Assembly (NCBI GenBank): GCA_024998595.1
Contig: JACOEK010000002.1
Coordinates: 620,001 to 684,000, forward strand
DNA: 64,000 nucleotides
Direction: 5' to 3'
DNA from: Nitrospira sp.
Lineage (GTDB): Bacteria; Nitrospirota; Nitrospiria; Nitrospirales; Nitrospiraceae
Shown: piece by piece, positions 61,354 through 64,000 of the stretch
Position numbering within the stretch: position 1 is the first letter of the stretch
Layout: the number at the start of each line of letters is the position of its first letter
Position numbers and translations under genes: made by a program
The notes under the pieces: model-generated
What the model was told of the DNA's origin: nothing
The model's input: only the letters and a program-made list of their open reading frames with translations
The model's database searches: none

Positions 61354-62606
61354 GGGAGGGATAACAGGGCGGGCTCAGTGTTGTTGAAAGCGGCCCAGCC
61401 GGTTGTTCGCTTCATCTCCTCGCGGCCTCTTGCGACGAGACGGGCCGCCGCCCCAATCAGCGCGGCCTGATCCTCGGCCGACAGGCCCAGGTTCGTTTTG
61501 ATGTGCGTGACGCGTTCGCCCAAGGGATCGCTTTCCGGCAACTGGCGCAATGCCACATGCCAGAAGCGACAGGTCCCTCCGGTTCCGTCTTGACCCACTC
61601 GGAAGGTGCCGAGCATCGTTCGGTCTTGCTGCGCAGCGGGAATCCCGGAAAGCTCCAACACATTTCGGCGATGCCCTCTAAGCAAGGCTGCGGCAGCAGA
61701 GAGCGGTTTACGCGCCTCGTTCTTCTGGCGGCCCGTGGCATCGATGGAGACGATCAGGCAGCCTTGCGGAAAGCGATCTGCCATCAGCCGTTCCGATACG
61801 GCTGCGTCCACCACCTGCATCAGGGTTCGAATCCCCAGATTGTCTGCCGCGCCCCCGTCATAAGCCAGCACCGGTAGGAAACCGGACCCGTCGCGACCTG
61901 CCTCACCCTTCGAGAGAGCCAATGGTTCCAACACACCGGGATAGGCCGCGGACATATAGACAGCGCGCGCGATACTGAATGGCGCCAACGGCACCCCCAA
62001 CGAAGCAAATTGTTCATCGGAAATGATAAGGGGATCGCCCGTGAGGGCATCCGTGGCATTCAATAGGAGAATCGGTTTTCCCGGATTCAAATCGGCGAAG
62101 GTCGCGCCTTGAAATAACCTTTCGTCCAGCGCCTGAATGACCTGTTCGGATGGAATGCGGTCCGTCAATGCGTACCGGAGCAGGTTGTGAGGAACCAAAT
62201 ACCAGGGCCCCGCCACTGCGCCTTGGATATCACGGCCGATCTGCTCGACGAACCCGTTTTGAAAACTAAAGTCACGGTAGCCCTCCAGCGCATAAGACGC
62301 AGCCGGCAACGCACCGCCCGACACGGCAGAGAGCACGTCCACCTGGGATAACAGGCCGACCCGATCCAGCTCCTTCATGACGGCCGCACCGAAGACCGCT
62401 GCGCGGCTCCCGCCACCGGAGAACGCCAACCCCACGAACCGGCCATCCGCCAGTTCTTTTTCTCCCAAGTGCAGCGTTGCCCTGGTAGATGCAGGACGAG
62501 GCTCAGGGGAAAGGGCCTGAGGAGGAGCAACGGTCGCACAGGAGGCGGAGGTGATCATCAGCACCGCGAGCCAGGAGCCGAGGGAACGTCCCGATAAGAT
62601 GCTCAT
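61350..62606 (-). CDS. Patatin-like phospholipase lipoprotein
   Basis: This 418-residue protein has a lipoprotein signal (LAVLMITSASC). The patatin domain has the oxyanion loop FSGGGSRAAVFG, the nucleophile Ser in LSAVSGGALPA, and the catalytic Asp in LAYDGGAADNLG. It should hydrolyse lipid acyl groups at the envelope. It is the first gene of an ATGA-coupled operon with two Rossmann oxidoreductases. Confidence 0.9.
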   Translation of the reverse strand: MSILSGRSLGSWLAVLMITSASCATVAPPQALSPEPRPASTRATLHLGEKELADGRFVGLAFSGGGSRAAVFGAAVMKELDRVGLLSQVDVLSAVSGGALPAASYALEGYRDFSFQNGFVEQIGRDIQGAVAGPWYLVPHNLLRYALTDRIPSEQVIQALDERLFQGATFADLNPGKPILLLNATDALTGDPLIISDEQFASLGVPLAPFSIARAVYMSAAYPGVLEPLALSKGEAGRDGSGFLPVLAYDGGAADNLGIRTLMQVVDAAVSERLMADRFPQGCLIVSIDATGRQKNEARKPLSAAAALLRGHRRNVLELSGIPAAQQDRTMLGTFRVGQDGTGGTCRFWHVALRQLPESDPLGERVTHIKTNLGLSAEDQAALIGAAARLVARGREEMKRTTGWAAFNNTEPALLSLP

Positions 62607-62693
62607 GAGTAACTCTACGGTCGAATCGGAAAAACGGATGTTTCTCCGGGAAGAGTAGTGACAACTTTGGAACCGTCGCAGGCGGTTCTAAAG

Positions 62694-62804
62694 GGTCGTC
62701 CAGCAAGACCGCAGGAAGCACGCTAGACCGAGGCGTATCCTCCGGGTACGTCGCAGGGAGGCGTGCGACTGAGAACGCTGCTGGAGGCCCTTTTCAACAG
62801 CCGG
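62694..62804 (+). repeat. Dispersed repeat, copy B
   Basis: This roughly 110-bp stretch shares blocks with copies A and C: GTCGTCCAGCAAGACCGCAG, CCGAGGCGTATCCT, GGGTACGTCGCAGG, CTGAGAACGCTGCTGG and an end TTTTCAACAGCC. It abuts the ettA stop. A separate hairpin GAACCG/CGGTTC lies at 62670-62688. Confidence 0.65.
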
Positions 62805-64000
62805 CTAGTTCCTGGTCAGTTTGCGATAGCGAATGCGATGCGGCTGATCGGCTTCTTTCCCGAGCCGCCGCTTCCGATCGGCTTCGTATTCGCTGTAGTT
62901 GCCTTCGTACCAGACGACTTTGCTGTCGCCTTCGAAAGCCATGATGTGGGTCGCAATGCGGTCCAAAAACCAGCGGTCGTGACTGCTGATGACGGCGCAG
63001 CCGGCAAACCCTTCCAACCCCTCTTCCAACGCGCGCAACGTATTCACATCCAGGTCGTTCGTGGGCTCGTCGAGGATGATCAGGTTGGCGCCTTCCTTCA
63101 GCATGCGCGCGAGGTGCACGCGGTTCCGCTCGCCGCCTGAGAGATCCTTGACCTTCTTCTGCTGGTCGGTGCCGGCGAAGTTGAAGCGGGCGCAGTAGCC
63201 ACGGGCATTCACTTCGGCCTTGCCCAGCATGATCGTGTCTTGTCCCTCAGAAATGACTTCGTACACCGTCTTGTTGGGATCGAGCGTACGATCCTGATCG
63301 ACATAACCGAGCTTGACCGTCTCGCCGATGCGAATGCTGCCCGTATCCGGCTTCTCCTTGCCGATGATCATGCGGAACATGGTGGTCTTGCCCGCACCGT
63401 TGGGACCGACGACCCCGACGATGCCGCCCTTCGGCAGGCTGAACTCCACATTTTCATAGAGCACGTTGTCGCCGAACGCTTTGCTGATGCCCTTGGCCTC
63501 GACTACCAGGTCGCCGAGCCGGGGTCCCGGCGGAATATAGATTTCCAGATCGGCGGCCAGCTGGTCCTGCTTTTGATTGACCAATTCCTCATACCGGTTG
63601 AGACGCGCCTTGCCCTTCGATTGCCGGGCCTTCGGCGACATGCGAATCCATTCCAACTCGTGCTCGAGTGTTTTCTTGCGCTTGGATTCGGCCTTCTCTT
63701 CCTTCTCCAACCGATCCTGCTTCTGTTCGAGCCACGCGGTGTAATTGCCTTGGAAGGGAATGCCGGAGCCGCGATCGAGTTCCAAAATCCAGCCCGCCAC
63801 GTTGTCCAGAAAGTACCGGTCGTGGGTCACCGCGATGACGGTCCCTTTGTACTGTTGGAGGTGCTGCTCCAGCCACTGCACGGATTCGGCATCGAGGTGA
63901 TTGGTCGGCTCGTCGAGCAGCAGGATATCCGGCTCCTGGATCATGAGGCGGCAGAGGGCCACCCGACGCTTTTCGCCTCCTGAGAGCACGCTGATTTTCT
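62805..64000 (-). CDS. ettA: ABC-F ATPase, energy-dependent translational throttle protein, 5' part outside window
   Basis: About 398 residues are visible and the frame runs off the right edge. Domain 1 shows [29 protein letters not shown] and an arm/linker region. Domain 2 has [38 protein letters not shown] and [49 protein letters not shown] is the EttA linker. It binds the ribosome E site and couples translation to ATP/ADP. Usual length is about 555. Confidence 0.93.
   Translation of the reverse strand, partial: KISVLSGGEKRRVALCRLMIQEPDILLLDEPTNHLDAESVQWLEQHLQQYKGTVIAVTHDRYFLDNVAGWILELDRGSGIPFQGNYTAWLEQKQDRLEKEEKAESKRKKTLEHELEWIRMSPKARQSKGKARLNRYEELVNQKQDQLAADLEIYIPPGPRLGDLVVEAKGISKAFGDNVLYENVEFSLPKGGIVGVVGPNGAGKTTMFRMIIGKEKPDTGSIRIGETVKLGYVDQDRTLDPNKTVYEVISEGQDTIMLGKAEVNARGYCARFNFAGTDQQKKVKDLSGGERNRVHLARMLKEGANLIILDEPTNDLDVNTLRALEEGLEGFAGCAVISSHDRWFLDRIATHIMAFEGDSKVVWYEGNYSEYEADRKRRLGKEADQPHRIRYRKLTRN

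Noticed and set aside
61820-61840. GGTTCGAATCC resembling a tRNA T-loop
   Set aside because: It lies inside the patatin coding sequence. No acceptor stem, D-arm or anticodon arm can be placed around it.
1-64000. CRISPR array, IS element or prophage
   Set aside because: No regularly spaced direct repeats, transposase, integrase or phage structural genes were seen despite the CARF gene at the edge.

Overview
This window looks like a GC-rich, Gram-negative chromosome (about 60 % by eye). The gene style is closest to Nitrospirota (Nitrospira-like), but that is an inference: there is no rRNA, tRNA or nitrite-oxidation gene here to confirm it. Gram-negative evidence includes ADP-heptose genes for LPS (gmhA, hldE-type), SurA-like chaperones, many lipobox proteins, outer-membrane beta-barrels and a monofunctional transglycosylase. 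No IS element, prophage, integrase or CRISPR array was seen. Both window edges cut genes: a CARF-domain protein on the left and an EttA-type ABC-F protein on the right.

Layout. 1-1.4 kb: CARF protein and a divergent lipoprotein. 1.7-12.7 kb: a long plus-strand run with NfeD/stomatin, gmhA and a coupled unknown, SprT-like protease and Y-family polymerase, heptose-1-P adenylyltransferase, mfd, and two PpiC/SurA foldases. 12.7-21.2 kb: mainly minus-strand housekeeping genes (engB, VOC, isoaspartyl peptidase, dtd, ogt, murJ, two TPM proteins, lemA), with mtgA on plus. 21.3-30 kb: small regulators and envelope proteins (PilZ, Zn-ribbon, xth, Lys-rich exported protein, MscS, lipoproteins, a flavin disulfide reductase, MEKHLA). 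30-35.4 kb: leuCD, corA, an IMPase-family phosphatase and a beta-hydroxyacid dehydrogenase. 36-46 kb: receiver, Hpt and receiver genes, a HEAT protein, then a four-gene exopolysaccharide-like locus. 46-64 kb: aminotransferase, lytic transglycosylase, MsrA, LEA-type lipoprotein, LOG-like protein, methyltransferase, TPR protein, TldD/PmbA pair, cytochrome c, a patatin/epimerase/SDR operon, and ettA.

Most interesting points. (1) The 38.8-46.2 kb locus resembles a Pga (poly-GlcNAc) system in which PgaB is split into a separate deacetylase and a separate TIM-barrel-like protein. It has a PgaA-like TPR/beta-barrel protein with a triplicated TPR module, a PgaC-like synthase and no visible PgaD. It sits beside a phosphorelay-like gene set. 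(2) The left edge holds an unlisted CARF-domain gene. (3) Several genes have a sigma70-type -10 box only 7-12 nt before the start codon and no Shine-Dalgarno, so they may be leaderless. (4) Three copies of a roughly 100-155 bp dispersed repeat lie at the 3' ends of minus-strand genes. (5) A SprT-like protease and a translesion polymerase form a tight gene pair.
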